The notes: generated by a model from the letters alone, not told the origin. A DNA stretch of 9,685 bases from Lentisphaera sp. (GCA_020721745.1 DYMC01000090.1:1-9685); one strand, 5' to 3'. Positions 1-6,452 are shown, numbered from the stretch's first letter. Numbers and translations are program-made.

Positions 1-54
1 CCAAAAGGTTGACGGATCAAAAAATATAACAACTTAATTATCATAAACTTAAGT

Positions 55-80
55 AAAAAAGCGATTTTCAACTGCTTTTT
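55..80. other. Short inverted repeat before the first gene
   Basis: AAAAAGC (56-62) and GCTTTTT (74-80) are perfect 7-base complements around an 11-base spacer. The right arm ends only 5 bases before the first start codon. The stem is A/T-rich with only two G:C pairs, so it may be the tail of a terminator for a gene left of the window, or chance in an AT-rich stretch. Bases 1-85 otherwise hold no gene. A TTGACG at 9-14 has no well-spaced -10 partner. Confidence 0.25.
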
Positions 81-85
81 CTAGG

Positions 86-1573
86 ATGAATGGTCTTATG
101 AATAATATATTGAAACGTTGCATCTTTTTCCTGGTGGCTCTGGTTGCCTTTACTGCACCTTTCTGCGTTCATGCCGATAATTTCAGCCGGACGGTCCAGA
201 AGTATCGCAACTTCCTAAATATCCCCACGGAAGGACCTTTTCTTCCCATATACATGCTTATAGGGGTGATACTTGTCCTGCTCTCTTTTTTCAAGCCGAA
301 GGCGGCCATTTGCGTCATGCTCCTTTTCATAATGGTTTCGACGGATATACAGCTCGACAATAATGCGAATTCCGAAAGGGGGGTCACCGTCCGTATGGAG
401 GACATCATCCTTCTACTTGTATCCGGTGGCTGGTTATTGAACAGGGCTAAAAACAGGTCTTTATCCATTGTCAAGGATGTGCTCATAAACAAGGGCATTA
501 TAGTTATGTCAGTGGCCATGCTGATTTCAACACTTTTGGGTTTTTTCCAAGGGACTGTTCCAATGTCAAGGGGGATACTTTTTACGCTCAAAAGGCTCGA
601 ATATTTTTGGATATTTTTCATGGTCTTGCACATAATTGATACAGGAAAAGAGGCCGCTGGAATTCTAAAATTAGTCCTTGGGGTCTCCGTTTTTGTTGCA
701 TGTTTTGGTATAATCCAGTCAATTCTGTTTCCGGTTTCCGCTCTCTCCGGAGGTGGAGCAACTGCAATGGCTGGTTTTGGCCGTGCAAACACGCTTGCAA
801 GTTTCTATCTGATAATGACAGGGATATTTCTTGGGATGCTCGTTTACATCGAGGATCGCAGAAAATCAATTTACTTCCTTGTCCTGCTGGCGATATTGCT
901 ATTGGCCATAGTCCTTACGAAGTCCAGAGGTGCCTATGTGAGCCTTCCTCCAATGTTCATTGCCGCATATTTCATCTGCAGGCGCACCAAGCTGCTCTTT
1001 TTCACAATTAGCGGTCTGGCTGTGATCGGATTGTTCTATCTCAGCACTTTCTTGACAGGGGACAAGCAGATTCTTGCAAAAACACATCATGAGGACATCA
1101 AGGGCCAGTTTGTTTCAATAGGGGCTGTTGCGACGAAGGGGCCGGAAGCGGATAGTTCCTTTAATGCACGCTATCTCGCCTGGAAGCAAGGGGGTCCTGA
1201 TATAATGAAGTATCCAATTTTTGGTCATGGAGTTGGCGCCATGAAACTCGGTTTTTTTGATAATCAATATGTCCACGAGCTTTACGATACTGGTATCGTA
1301 GGCCTGCTCTCTCTTTTATATATGAACTTTGTTATTTTCATAGCTCTACTCAACTTTTTCAAATACACAAATGAATCATTCTCTCGCGGTCTGGCAATGG
1401 GACTTATAGCAGCACAGGCTGGAATGCTAGTCCACGGGATGAGCATAACAAACTTCTACACGATTCTCAACATGGAGGCTTTCTGGCTCATACTCGCCCT
1501 TGCAATGGCTCTATACCACAGCGAAAAACGAGAGAGGATGGCCTCGCCGCAAGCTGTGGGGCAGGATGCTTGA
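86..1573 (+). CDS. O-antigen ligase / polysaccharide polymerase-like membrane protein
   Basis: This 495-residue, strongly hydrophobic protein has roughly ten membrane segments and fits the Wzy_C/O-antigen ligase superfamily, which transfers or polymerises lipid-linked glycans on the outer face of the inner membrane. An N-terminal hydrophobic segment is followed by a short soluble stretch and further membrane segments. Near residues 275-285 lies the family-typical LTKSRGAY segment at the start of a membrane helix. A large periplasmic loop follows, then GHGVGAM and DNQYVHELYDTGIVGL (around residues 385-410), which match the family's 'G-hG ... hN-yL ... G-iGl' signature, including the conserved histidine region. 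The chosen ATG at 86 has only a weak AGG upstream. A second in-frame ATG lies at 98, so the start could be 4 codons shorter. It is followed by repeat elements rather than a co-transcribed gene. Whether it is a ligase or a Wzy polymerase cannot be decided by sequence alone. Confidence 0.85.
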   Translation: MNGLMNNILKRCIFFLVALVAFTAPFCVHADNFSRTVQKYRNFLNIPTEGPFLPIYMLIGVILVLLSFFKPKAAICVMLLFIMVSTDIQLDNNANSERGVTVRMEDIILLLVSGGWLLNRAKNRSLSIVKDVLINKGIIVMSVAMLISTLLGFFQGTVPMSRGILFTLKRLEYFWIFFMVLHIIDTGKEAAGILKLVLGVSVFVACFGIIQSILFPVSALSGGGATAMAGFGRANTLASFYLIMTGIFLGMLVYIEDRRKSIYFLVLLAILLLAIVLTKSRGAYVSLPPMFIAAYFICRRTKLLFFTISGLAVIGLFYLSTFLTGDKQILAKTHHEDIKGQFVSIGAVATKGPEADSSFNARYLAWKQGGPDIMKYPIFGHGVGAMKLGFFDNQYVHELYDTGIVGLLSLLYMNFVIFIALLNFFKYTNESFSRGLAMGLIAAQAGMLVHGMSITNFYTILNMEAFWLILALAMALYHSEKRERMASPQAVGQDA

Positions 1574-1595
1574 TGCAGGTAGCACACATACAGAA

Positions 1596-1699
1596 TGAGG
1601 TAATTGCAAAATTGCCTTTTTAAGGGAACGCCAGCCTCATGGCTGGCTCTTAAGCCGGTCATAAGACCGGCGTTCCGTCGCAATTTTACAATTACCTCA
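1596..1699. repeat. Type A structured element, cloverleaf-like
   Basis: The outer arms TGAGGTAATTGCAAAATTGC (1596-1615) and 1680-1699 are inverted complements, 19 of 20 bases. Inside, GGAAC (1625-1629) pairs with GTTCC (1672-1676). That stem encloses two perfect 7-bp hairpins: GCCAGCC-TCAT-GGCTGGC (1630-1647) and GCCGGTC-ATAA-GACCGGC (1654-1671). The result is a junction-type fold with very few unpaired bases. No reading frame is supported. The layout resembles a REP/MITE-type intergenic element and shares its AATTGCAAAA end motif with the element at 5630-5805. Confidence 0.85.
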
Positions 1700-1823
1700 G
1701 GATATTTACTCGCCGGACACAGAGCCGGCGGGCTTGCTCGCCACTCTCCGCAGGAGAGCCGGCGAGTTTGCCCGCACGCCGATGGCGCGTTAGGGAACGG
1801 ATGGTAAATATTCACTGAACTCC
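1698..1823. repeat. Type B structured element abutting the type A element
   Basis: The right end, 1804-1823, is the inverse of the sequence at 4552-4571 (19 of 20 bases) and contains the 14-base end motif (CAGTGAATATTTAC on the minus strand). The left end, CAG-GATATTTAC (1698-1709), is the same motif lacking two bases, so the ends are inverted. Inside are CGCCGG/CCGGCG (1711-1716 with 1725-1730) and a long interrupted hairpin: GCGGGC (1728-1733), CTCGCC (1737-1742) and CTCTCC (1744-1749) pair with GGAGAG (1753-1758), GGCGAG (1761-1766) and GCCCGC (1770-1775). A small CGCC/GGCG stem sits at 1777-1787. Its left end overlaps the type A right arm by 2 bases. Confidence 0.75.
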
Positions 1824-1894
1824 TACAACGGATGAACGATTTAACCACTAAGCTGTAAACGTTTCAAGATGTTTTTCGTCATGAGCAACTCAAG

Positions 1895-1922
1895 TTGACA
1901 TCCATAAATATGCATGTATAAT
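1895..1922 (+). promoter_or_regulatory. Perfect-consensus sigma-70-type promoter
   Basis: TTGACA (1895-1900) and TATAAT (1917-1922) match the housekeeping-sigma consensus at all 12 positions, with a 16-base spacer. Transcription would start near 1929 and run through the ATPase remnant and the heptamer array into the GT2 gene at 2153, leaving a leader of about 220 bases. No operator is obvious. It may have originally served the now-truncated ATPase region or a lost insertion. Confidence 0.7.
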
Positions 1923-2081
1923 AGGAGACAGACTCCAGAAATACATGGAACCATGGATGATCTCAAGCTCGAAAAGCTATTTGTGATATATCCCGGAAGC
2001 AAATCGTATTACTTGGATAAAAACATATCTGTGCTTCCGCTCAAGGAATGCATGCTCGAAGTTCAAGACATGAAACTATAA
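1914..2081 (+). pseudogene. C-terminal remnant of a DUF4143-type AAA ATPase
   Basis: A short reading frame, not opened by a recognisable ribosome site, encodes about 55 residues ending in a stop at 2079-2081. From the ATG at 1953 it reads MDDLKLEKLFVIYPG..., then a Tyr-Tyr-Leu-Asp-Lys-Asn segment and ISVLPL. This matches the usual C-terminus of the AAA ATPases with a DUF4143 domain ('L-k-lyvvyPG-k-y-L---i--lPl'), proteins of roughly 380-450 residues. The Walker motifs and the rest of the ATPase are absent, and an in-frame stop lies at 1905-1907. I take it as a decayed gene end left by deletion or insertion. The assignment rests on remembered family pattern and needs a profile search. Confidence 0.5.
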
Positions 2082-2087
2082 TCACGG

Positions 2088-2150
2088 GTTTTCAGTTTCG
2101 AATTTCCAGTTACAAGTTACAAATTACAAGTTACAAGCATCGAGTTTCAA
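2088..2150 (+). repeat. Degenerate 7-base tandem array before the GT2 gene
   Basis: Nine consecutive 7-base units run up to 2 bases before the GT2 start codon: GTTTTCA, GTTTCGA, ATTTCCA, GTTACAA, GTTACAA, ATTACAA, GTTACAA, GCATCGA, GTTTCAA. The consensus is about GTTACAA. The reading frame of the GT2 gene stays open through the array up to an ATG at 2048. Gain or loss of one unit would shift any upstream start out of frame but would leave the start at 2153 intact. The array replaces the place where a Shine-Dalgarno sequence would be expected, and none is visible. Confidence 0.75.
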
Positions 2151-2152
2151 GT

Positions 2153-2977
2153 ATGAACATCTCAGTCATAATACCATCTTTCGACGGATGCAGGAAGGGC
2201 AATGTGGAGCGCCTCAAGGAGCAGTTGCGCCGTCAGACGCTTCCGCCCTCGGAGATAATCACTGTGGTTGGTGTTTCCCCAAACGGCAGGACAAGGAACG
2301 TTGGTGTCGAAAAAGCCTCAGGCGACTATTATGTCTTCATTGACGACGATGTGACACTCGGTGGCGACGATGTGATGGAGAAGCTCATGGGGCCTTTCCT
2401 GGAGAGAAAGGATGTCGGGATGACAGGCCCCTCGCAACTGATTCCGGATGACTCCAACGACTTCCAGAAAAAAGCGGCCCGGCAGATTCCCCGCTCGATC
2501 TTCCCGGTCCAGGAGGAGCTTGTTGACAGCGACATGGTGAGCCACATGTGTCTTGCGATGCCAGCGAAGCTCTTCAAGGATGTTGGCTGGGAGAACCCGG
2601 GAATCATATCAGGCACCGATCCGGATTTGAGACATCGGGTGCGCATGGCCGGATATCGTGTTTGTGTGGTTCCCGACTGCTGGGCTTATCATCCGATGCC
2701 TGGCACGTTCGGGGCTATGGTCAAACTAGCCTTTGCGAAGGGAAGGAATTCGGGGATAACCCGAAGAACCCATCCGGAACTCGTCCTCGAACTTGATTCG
2801 GGATGGAATAGGGAGTTCACCCCGAAAAGGAGCCTGCCGTTCAGAATTGTAAGGACGTTCCTGAATGTTACCAAGTCTCTCCTGAGCCTTGAATTCATCT
2901 ATGCGTCATACATGATCGCCTATTCGCTCGGGTTCGCGATGGCCTTTTTTAGGCCATCCCCCGCGGGAGATGCGTGA
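2153..2977 (+). CDS. Family 2 glycosyltransferase
   Basis: This 274-residue GT-A fold enzyme is expected to transfer a sugar from a nucleotide-sugar to a glycan or lipid acceptor on the cytoplasmic face of the membrane. The N-terminus MNISVIIPSF is the classic first beta-strand of GT2 proteins. ASGDYYVFIDDDV places the metal/nucleotide-binding Asp triad at residues 64-66. GTDPDLRHR (154-162) sits where the family has its acidic 'GEDvDL' acceptor/base motif, followed by AYHPMP at about 179-184. A hydrophobic stretch near 245-265 may associate with the membrane. The ATG at 2153 is preferred over the in-frame ATG at 2048 because the family begins here and the intervening 35 codons are the heptamer array and a leader. 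No clear ribosome site precedes it. The next gene follows after 21 bases, so the two are probably co-transcribed. The sugar is unknown. Confidence 0.9.
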   Translation: MNISVIIPSFDGCRKGNVERLKEQLRRQTLPPSEIITVVGVSPNGRTRNVGVEKASGDYYVFIDDDVTLGGDDVMEKLMGPFLERKDVGMTGPSQLIPDDSNDFQKKAARQIPRSIFPVQEELVDSDMVSHMCLAMPAKLFKDVGWENPGIISGTDPDLRHRVRMAGYRVCVVPDCWAYHPMPGTFGAMVKLAFAKGRNSGITRRTHPELVLELDSGWNREFTPKRSLPFRIVRTFLNVTKSLLSLEFIYASYMIAYSLGFAMAFFRPSPAGDA

Positions 2978-2998
2978 TACGGGAGACTTGGAGCTTTC

Positions 2999-4516
2999 AT
3001 GATTCGCTTGCTGATCTTTTCGATTTTTTCTGGCGTGGTGCTATGGTTTTTGAACTGGAGTGGTCCGTCGGTATCCCCCGATTCAGTTCTCTATCTGGAT
3101 TTAGCCAGGAACTTGTCGGAAGGCAATGGATTCACCACTCTTCTCGACGATAGCGATTCTATCAGCCTTTCTCCTCCATTGTATCCATTTTTCCTCTCAA
3201 TCTTTCTTCGCAGCGGAGTTGCACCTCTTCCTGCCGCAAAATTACTGAATGCATTGCTTTTCTCAGCTTCAACATTCTTCCTGGGGTTGACATTGCTTCG
3301 TATCCATGGAGGGGATAGCCTGCTCGCCTATCCGAATCTGCTGGTCTTCATGTTGCCTATTGCAACGCTTGTCTGCTTCTCCAGCGTATGGACCGAGCCT
3401 CTATTCATCTTCCTGATGATTTCGAGCATTTACTTCCTGTCTTGTTTCATTGGAAACGGGAAACTATTTCATTTTTTCCTTGCAGCAATTCTCGCGTCTG
3501 GGGCAAGCCTTTGCAGATATGCCGGAGCGAGTCTAATAGCAGCTTGTGCATTTTCCGTCTTGCTTCTCCCCGATTCTCCGATTTCTTCCAGGATGAGGCT
3601 GGCTTCCAGATTCTTCCTTGGGGCGATTTTGATTCCATGCCTCTGGATTTCCCGGGCGATTCAAATCTCCGGGTTCCACAGGAGCATCCATCTGGGGTTC
3701 CATCTTCCATCTTCATCTCATTTCCGGGGATTGGCCAGGGCATTGCTGGGGTTCGTTCTTCCAGAGAAAATGCTGGAAATCGTCAGGGATCAAGCAGCCA
3801 TCCAGATTCTGGCTTTGCTTCTGGCGGCGATCGCTATTCTGGCGGCATGCCATTTCCTTTTCAAGAGGTTCGATCCATGGGAGTCCTTTGCAAAGATGGG
3901 GGCGGGATGCAAGGCATACGCTGTTTTTGCGGTCTCATATGCCATGTTCATCCTTCTGTCAATAAGCATTTTCGACTTCAGCACGCCGATGGATATGCGC
4001 ATGATCTCTCCTCTGATCCCCGCCTTTACGGTATTTCTTCCCAGATATCTGATGTCTCTCCGGGAAAGGAGGGAGGCCACTCCGCCCGTCGGAGCCAGAA
4101 AGCTTGTTCTCGCGTTCTCTTTATTTCTGCTGGTCAATGCAGTGTTGTGGGTTCTGGATTTCTCCCGGAACGGAGCCGGATATTCTTCTTGGAAGTGGTG
4201 CACGTCGGGGCTGGTCGAGTTTGCAAGGGGGTATCCCGGCATCATCTACAGCAACGACAGGGATGCGATATACTTTCTGACGGGCAGGCTCGTAAAATCA
4301 ATTCCAAACATCAAGTCGCGCTATCACAGAGGGGAAAATCAATCGTTCCACGGGGAATTTGAAGAAATGAAATTCGATTTGCTTGACAATGGCGGCCTGA
4401 TCGTCTATTTCAATTCCATTTCAGGCCGGGAAACTCCAAGCCAGCCCCAGTTGAAGAGGGAAGTCCCGCCTCGCGAGATCATCGAATTCCCCGAAGGAGC
4501 CGCTCTTGCATATTGA
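2999..4516 (+). CDS. GT-C-type membrane glycosyltransferase (GT39/ArnT-like)
   Basis: This 505-residue integral membrane protein has about nine or ten hydrophobic helices and a hydrophilic C-terminal tail from about residue 390. After the first helix comes SPDSVLYLDLARNLSEGNGF (residues 26-45). This is the acidic first-loop motif of polyprenyl-phosphate-sugar-using transferases, and D28 is the likely catalytic or metal-linked acid. A second conserved feature is LSPPLYPFFLS at about 57-67, typical of the same superfamily ('--PPlyp'). The expected role is transfer of a sugar from a polyprenyl-phosphate donor to a periplasmic acceptor. GGAG at 2990-2993 lies 5 bases before the ATG, a good start. 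It lies 21 bases after the GT2 gene on the same strand and probably shares its transcript. Donor and acceptor cannot be assigned. It could instead be an uncharacterised PMT_2-like protein. Confidence 0.75.
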   Translation: MIRLLIFSIFSGVVLWFLNWSGPSVSPDSVLYLDLARNLSEGNGFTTLLDDSDSISLSPPLYPFFLSIFLRSGVAPLPAAKLLNALLFSASTFFLGLTLLRIHGGDSLLAYPNLLVFMLPIATLVCFSSVWTEPLFIFLMISSIYFLSCFIGNGKLFHFFLAAILASGASLCRYAGASLIAACAFSVLLLPDSPISSRMRLASRFFLGAILIPCLWISRAIQISGFHRSIHLGFHLPSSSHFRGLARALLGFVLPEKMLEIVRDQAAIQILALLLAAIAILAACHFLFKRFDPWESFAKMGAGCKAYAVFAVSYAMFILLSISIFDFSTPMDMRMISPLIPAFTVFLPRYLMSLRERREATPPVGARKLVLAFSLFLLVNAVLWVLDFSRNGAGYSSWKWCTSGLVEFARGYPGIIYSNDRDAIYFLTGRLVKSIPNIKSRYHRGENQSFHGEFEEMKFDLLDNGGLIVYFNSISGRETPSQPQLKREVPPREIIEFPEGAALAY

Positions 4517-4551
4517 TTGGAAAAGCGCCCTGATGGTGTTATCTTGAGGGA

Positions 4552-4571
4552 GGAGCTCAGTGAATATTTAC
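4552..4571 (+). repeat. Solitary type B repeat end
   Basis: GGAGCTCAGTGAATATTTAC matches the inverse of 1804-1823 at 19 of 20 positions and carries the exact 14-base end motif at 4558-4571. No inverted partner is visible nearby. A small CATCCC/GGGATG hairpin follows at 4573-4586. The site lies about 30 bases before the downstream GT4 start, so it forms part of that gene's leader. The 86-base gap 4517-4602 contains no other feature. Confidence 0.75.
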
Positions 4572-4585
4572 TCATCCCGAGGGAT

Positions 4586-4592
4586 GGAAGGA
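4586..4592 (+). promoter_or_regulatory. Ribosome binding site supporting a TTG start
   Basis: GGAAGGA lies 10 bases before the TTG at 4603, whereas the in-frame ATG at 4621 has no purine-rich site at normal spacing. This favours the TTG start for the GT4-like gene, although family alignment (MKVGW...) would equally allow the ATG. Confidence 0.45.
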
Positions 4593-4602
4593 TGGTGCTT
4601 GC

Positions 4603-5604
4603 TTGACGGTTGTCCCCAAAATGAAAGTCGGCTGGATAGAGACTGGCGGAGAACTCTATGGCGGGCATATATACAACTCCATGGCGAGAGAGTCCCTCGC
4701 TGGAGCCTGCGACGTGGAGCATGTCTCCATTGGAAGCCGTTTCTTGCCGGGCTTCCCGGGGAACGCCGAGATATTTTTAAGGCTCCTGACGCTTTCTGGA
4801 TCGAAGGATATATGGATCAGGGAGATACCGGCGCTTTTCAGCATGGGGCTCGACCGCAGCAGAGGAAAGAACATCGCGTTGATTCATCACGATGATTTCT
4901 CCGGATATTCTTCATTCAAAAGGATGGCTTTGGATCTGCTTTGGCGGAGAGGGCGGAGGAATCTCTCGCGATGTGATTGGGTCGTAACTGTCTCGAAGTT
5001 TTGGCGGGACCGCTATATGGCCCAGGGCCTAGCTAATGTCAGGATTATCTACAATGCATTCAAGCTTGACGACTACGAGATTTCCCAGGAGGAAGCCGAA
5101 CGGTTCAAACAGCTTAACGGTCTGGATGGCAGGCCAATAGTCTATCTTGGGAACTGCCAAAGGGCAAAAGGGGTGATGGAGGCATACGAGGCATTGAAGG
5201 ATCTCGAACTCAATCTGGTGACTTCAGGCTACAGGAGCGTAAGGACACCGGCACGGAATCTCCAGCTCGCATATGGCGATTACCTTAAACTGCTCAAGGC
5301 ATCGTCCATTGTTCTGACGATGTCCCGATTTGACGAGGGATGGTGCCGGACCGCCCATGAGGCGATGCTGGTTAAAACGCCCGTAATTGGCTCCGGACGT
5401 GGCGGGATGAGGGAGCTTCTGGAGGGAGGAGGGCAGTTGTTGTGCGAGAACGTCAAGGAATTGAAGGGAAAAGTCAGCGAACTCCTGTCTTCGCGGGCTA
5501 AAGCGGAGGATATGGCTGAATCAGGAAGGAAGTTTGCCGAGAGCTTTACCTTGGAACGATTCAAATCCGCCTGGATTGATACTGTCGAATCGTTGTCTTC
5601 ATGA
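4603..5604 (+). CDS. GT-B fold glycosyltransferase, GT4-like
   Basis: This 333-residue protein resembles retaining GT-B glycosyltransferases that use nucleotide-sugars. The N-terminal half opens with KVGWIETGGELYGGHIYNSM, which contains the Gly-rich loop that meets the donor phosphate. The domain linker is followed by a second Rossmann start, PIVYLGNCQRAKGVMEAYEAL (residues about 178-198), where family members have 'G-r---KG'. FDEGWCRTAHEAMLVKTPVIGS contains the hallmark E-x7-E pair (E245 and E253) that binds the donor. The length is slightly short of the usual 350-400 residues. Start: TTG at 4603 with GGAAGGA upstream, or ATG at 4621. It stands alone between repeat elements, separated by 86 bases from the GT-C gene. 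It is likely part of the same surface-glycan pathway. The specific sugar is unknown. Confidence 0.85.
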   Translation: MTVVPKMKVGWIETGGELYGGHIYNSMARESLAGACDVEHVSIGSRFLPGFPGNAEIFLRLLTLSGSKDIWIREIPALFSMGLDRSRGKNIALIHHDDFSGYSSFKRMALDLLWRRGRRNLSRCDWVVTVSKFWRDRYMAQGLANVRIIYNAFKLDDYEISQEEAERFKQLNGLDGRPIVYLGNCQRAKGVMEAYEALKDLELNLVTSGYRSVRTPARNLQLAYGDYLKLLKASSIVLTMSRFDEGWCRTAHEAMLVKTPVIGSGRGGMRELLEGGGQLLCENVKELKGKVSELLSSRAKAEDMAESGRKFAESFTLERFKSAWIDTVESLSS

Positions 5605-5629
5605 ATTACGATGAGCATGTCAGATAATA

Positions 5630-5805
5630 GAGCCAATTGCAAAACTCATTTGACGGGCATGCCCCGAGACCCTTTGGGCTCGGGATCTCACGACAAGCAT
5701 GCCCCTCCATCCTCCACAGGAGGATAAAAATGGAGGGACGCGCCCCGATGCCCTATCGGGATCGGGATCACGAGACTTGCGCGTCCAGGGTTGTGCAATT
5801 GGCTC
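5630..5805. repeat. Large type A structured element with three internal arms
   Basis: The outer arms GAGCCAATTGCAAAAC (5630-5645) and 5790-5805 are inverted complements, 15 of 16 bases. Three stem-loop arms lie between. Arm 1 pairs GGGCATG (5655-5661) with CATGCCC (5698-5704) around an inner CCCGAG/CTCGGG stem (5663-5668 with 5679-5684). Arm 2 pairs CCTCCAT (5704-5710) with ATGGAGG (5730-5736), or the alternative ATCCTCC (5709-5715) with GGAGGAT (5719-5725). Arm 3 pairs GGACGCG (5736-5742) with CGCGTCC (5780-5786) around CCCGAT/ATCGGG (5744-5749 with 5755-5760). Arms 1 and 3 are diverged direct copies of about 50 bases whose stems differ but still pair. It fills the gap between the GT4 and HAD genes. 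Confidence 0.85.
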
Positions 5806-5807
5806 AA

Positions 5808-5813
5808 AAGGAG
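5808..5813 (+). promoter_or_regulatory. Ribosome binding site fixing the HAD gene start
   Basis: AAGGAG lies 9 bases before the ATG at 5823. It begins 3 bases after the right arm of the structured element ends at 5805. Folding of that arm could therefore affect access to the site. Confidence 0.75.
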
Positions 5814-5822
5814 ATTGAATTG

Positions 5823-6404
5823 ATGACTGGAAAATTTGTAGCGCTGGACGTGGGCAACTGCTGCATATCGGTGAGCAACGACGAATGCCTCAGGAGATTG
5901 GGGCTGGAAAGCATCGGGCAGGTTCCGCAGGATTTCCTGCAGACCTGTGCGATGCTGGAGTGCGGCATGATCTCAACCCGGGACTGGCTCTGCGAATTTC
6001 GCAAGGCGACCGGGGAGCGCTTCTCCGAGAGAGAGCTTGTGGATGCCTGGAACTCGATAATCGGCGAGGAGATTCCGGGCATGGCCGAGGCTCTGAAGGA
6101 AATCACCTCCAAGGGGACGCGCGTCATCTTCCTCTCCGACACTTCGGAGATGCACATCAAGTATGCGATACTCAAGATGTCGCTGGCTGTATATGTGAGC
6201 GGCGCCGTCTATAGCTACGAGGTCGGGGCGAGAAAACCATCGGAGAAGATATTCCGCGCATTCGAGGAGAAATACGCCAGACCAATACTCTACGCCGACG
6301 ACAAGCCGGAGAACATCGCCGCCGCATCCGCCCTCGGCTGGAACGCCCATCTCTTCAGGGATTCCCACGGATTCATGGAGGCGTTCAGGGCCGTCGAGGG
6401 CTGA
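5823..6404 (+). CDS. HAD-superfamily hydrolase, YihX-like subfamily
   Basis: This 193-residue soluble protein is predicted to be a haloacid-dehalogenase-type phosphatase using an aspartyl-phosphate intermediate and Mg2+. Motif I is FVALDVGNCC, with nucleophile D9. The second acid of the usual DxD is replaced by Gly-Asn (DVGN), as in the YihX-type members that read DLGN. Motif II is VIFLSDTS (S105), motif III is the lysine K138 in GARKPSEKIF, and motif IV is ILYADDKPENI (D159, D160). Residues 14-90 form the helical cap. YihX itself hydrolyses glucose-1-phosphate; the substrate here is not known, but sugar-phosphate would suit the context. The ATG at 5823 has a strong ribosome site. The open frame continues back to a TTG at 5637, but that part is repeat DNA. 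A type B inverted repeat follows 6 bases after the stop. Confidence 0.85.
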   Translation: MTGKFVALDVGNCCISVSNDECLRRLGLESIGQVPQDFLQTCAMLECGMISTRDWLCEFRKATGERFSERELVDAWNSIIGEEIPGMAEALKEITSKGTRVIFLSDTSEMHIKYAILKMSLAVYVSGAVYSYEVGARKPSEKIFRAFEEKYARPILYADDKPENIAAASALGWNAHLFRDSHGFMEAFRAVEG

Positions 6405-6409
6405 AGCGG

Positions 6410-6452
6410 GGTAAATATTCACTGAAATGACGGGGGGCAGTGAATATTTACC
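6410..6452. repeat. Compact type B inverted repeat
   Basis: GGTAAATATTCACTG (6410-6424) and CAGTGAATATTTACC (6438-6452) are perfect 15-base complements around a 13-base spacer containing ATGACGGGGGG. Both arms carry the exact type B end motif. It begins 6 bases after the HAD stop codon, so the RNA hairpin could stabilise or end that transcript, but no T-run follows. Confidence 0.85.

Noticed and set aside
1630..1671. tRNA-like cloverleaf
   Set aside because: Paired hairpins are present, but there is no anticodon loop, T-loop motif or CCA-compatible acceptor arrangement.
1596..1823. CRISPR-like array
   Set aside because: The repeats are inverted and nested, with no regular direct repeat and spacer spacing.
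1456..1848. A 130-codon minus-strand frame
   Set aside because: It overlaps the end of the ligase-like gene and both palindromic elements. The predicted protein is a translation of inverted repeats.
2048..2152. Longer start for the GT2 protein
   Set aside because: The extra 35 residues are derived from the heptamer array. GT2 proteins normally begin at the MNISVIIPSF strand. It is kept only as a phase-variation idea.
3388..4362. A 324-codon plus-strand open frame
   Set aside because: It lies wholly inside the GT-C gene in another frame, with a composition (many Ser, Gly, Arg) typical of shifted reading.
5637..5822. N-terminal extension of the HAD protein from a TTG
   Set aside because: The extension is translated repeat DNA. 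The HAD fold begins with the ATG at 5823, which has its own AAGGAG.
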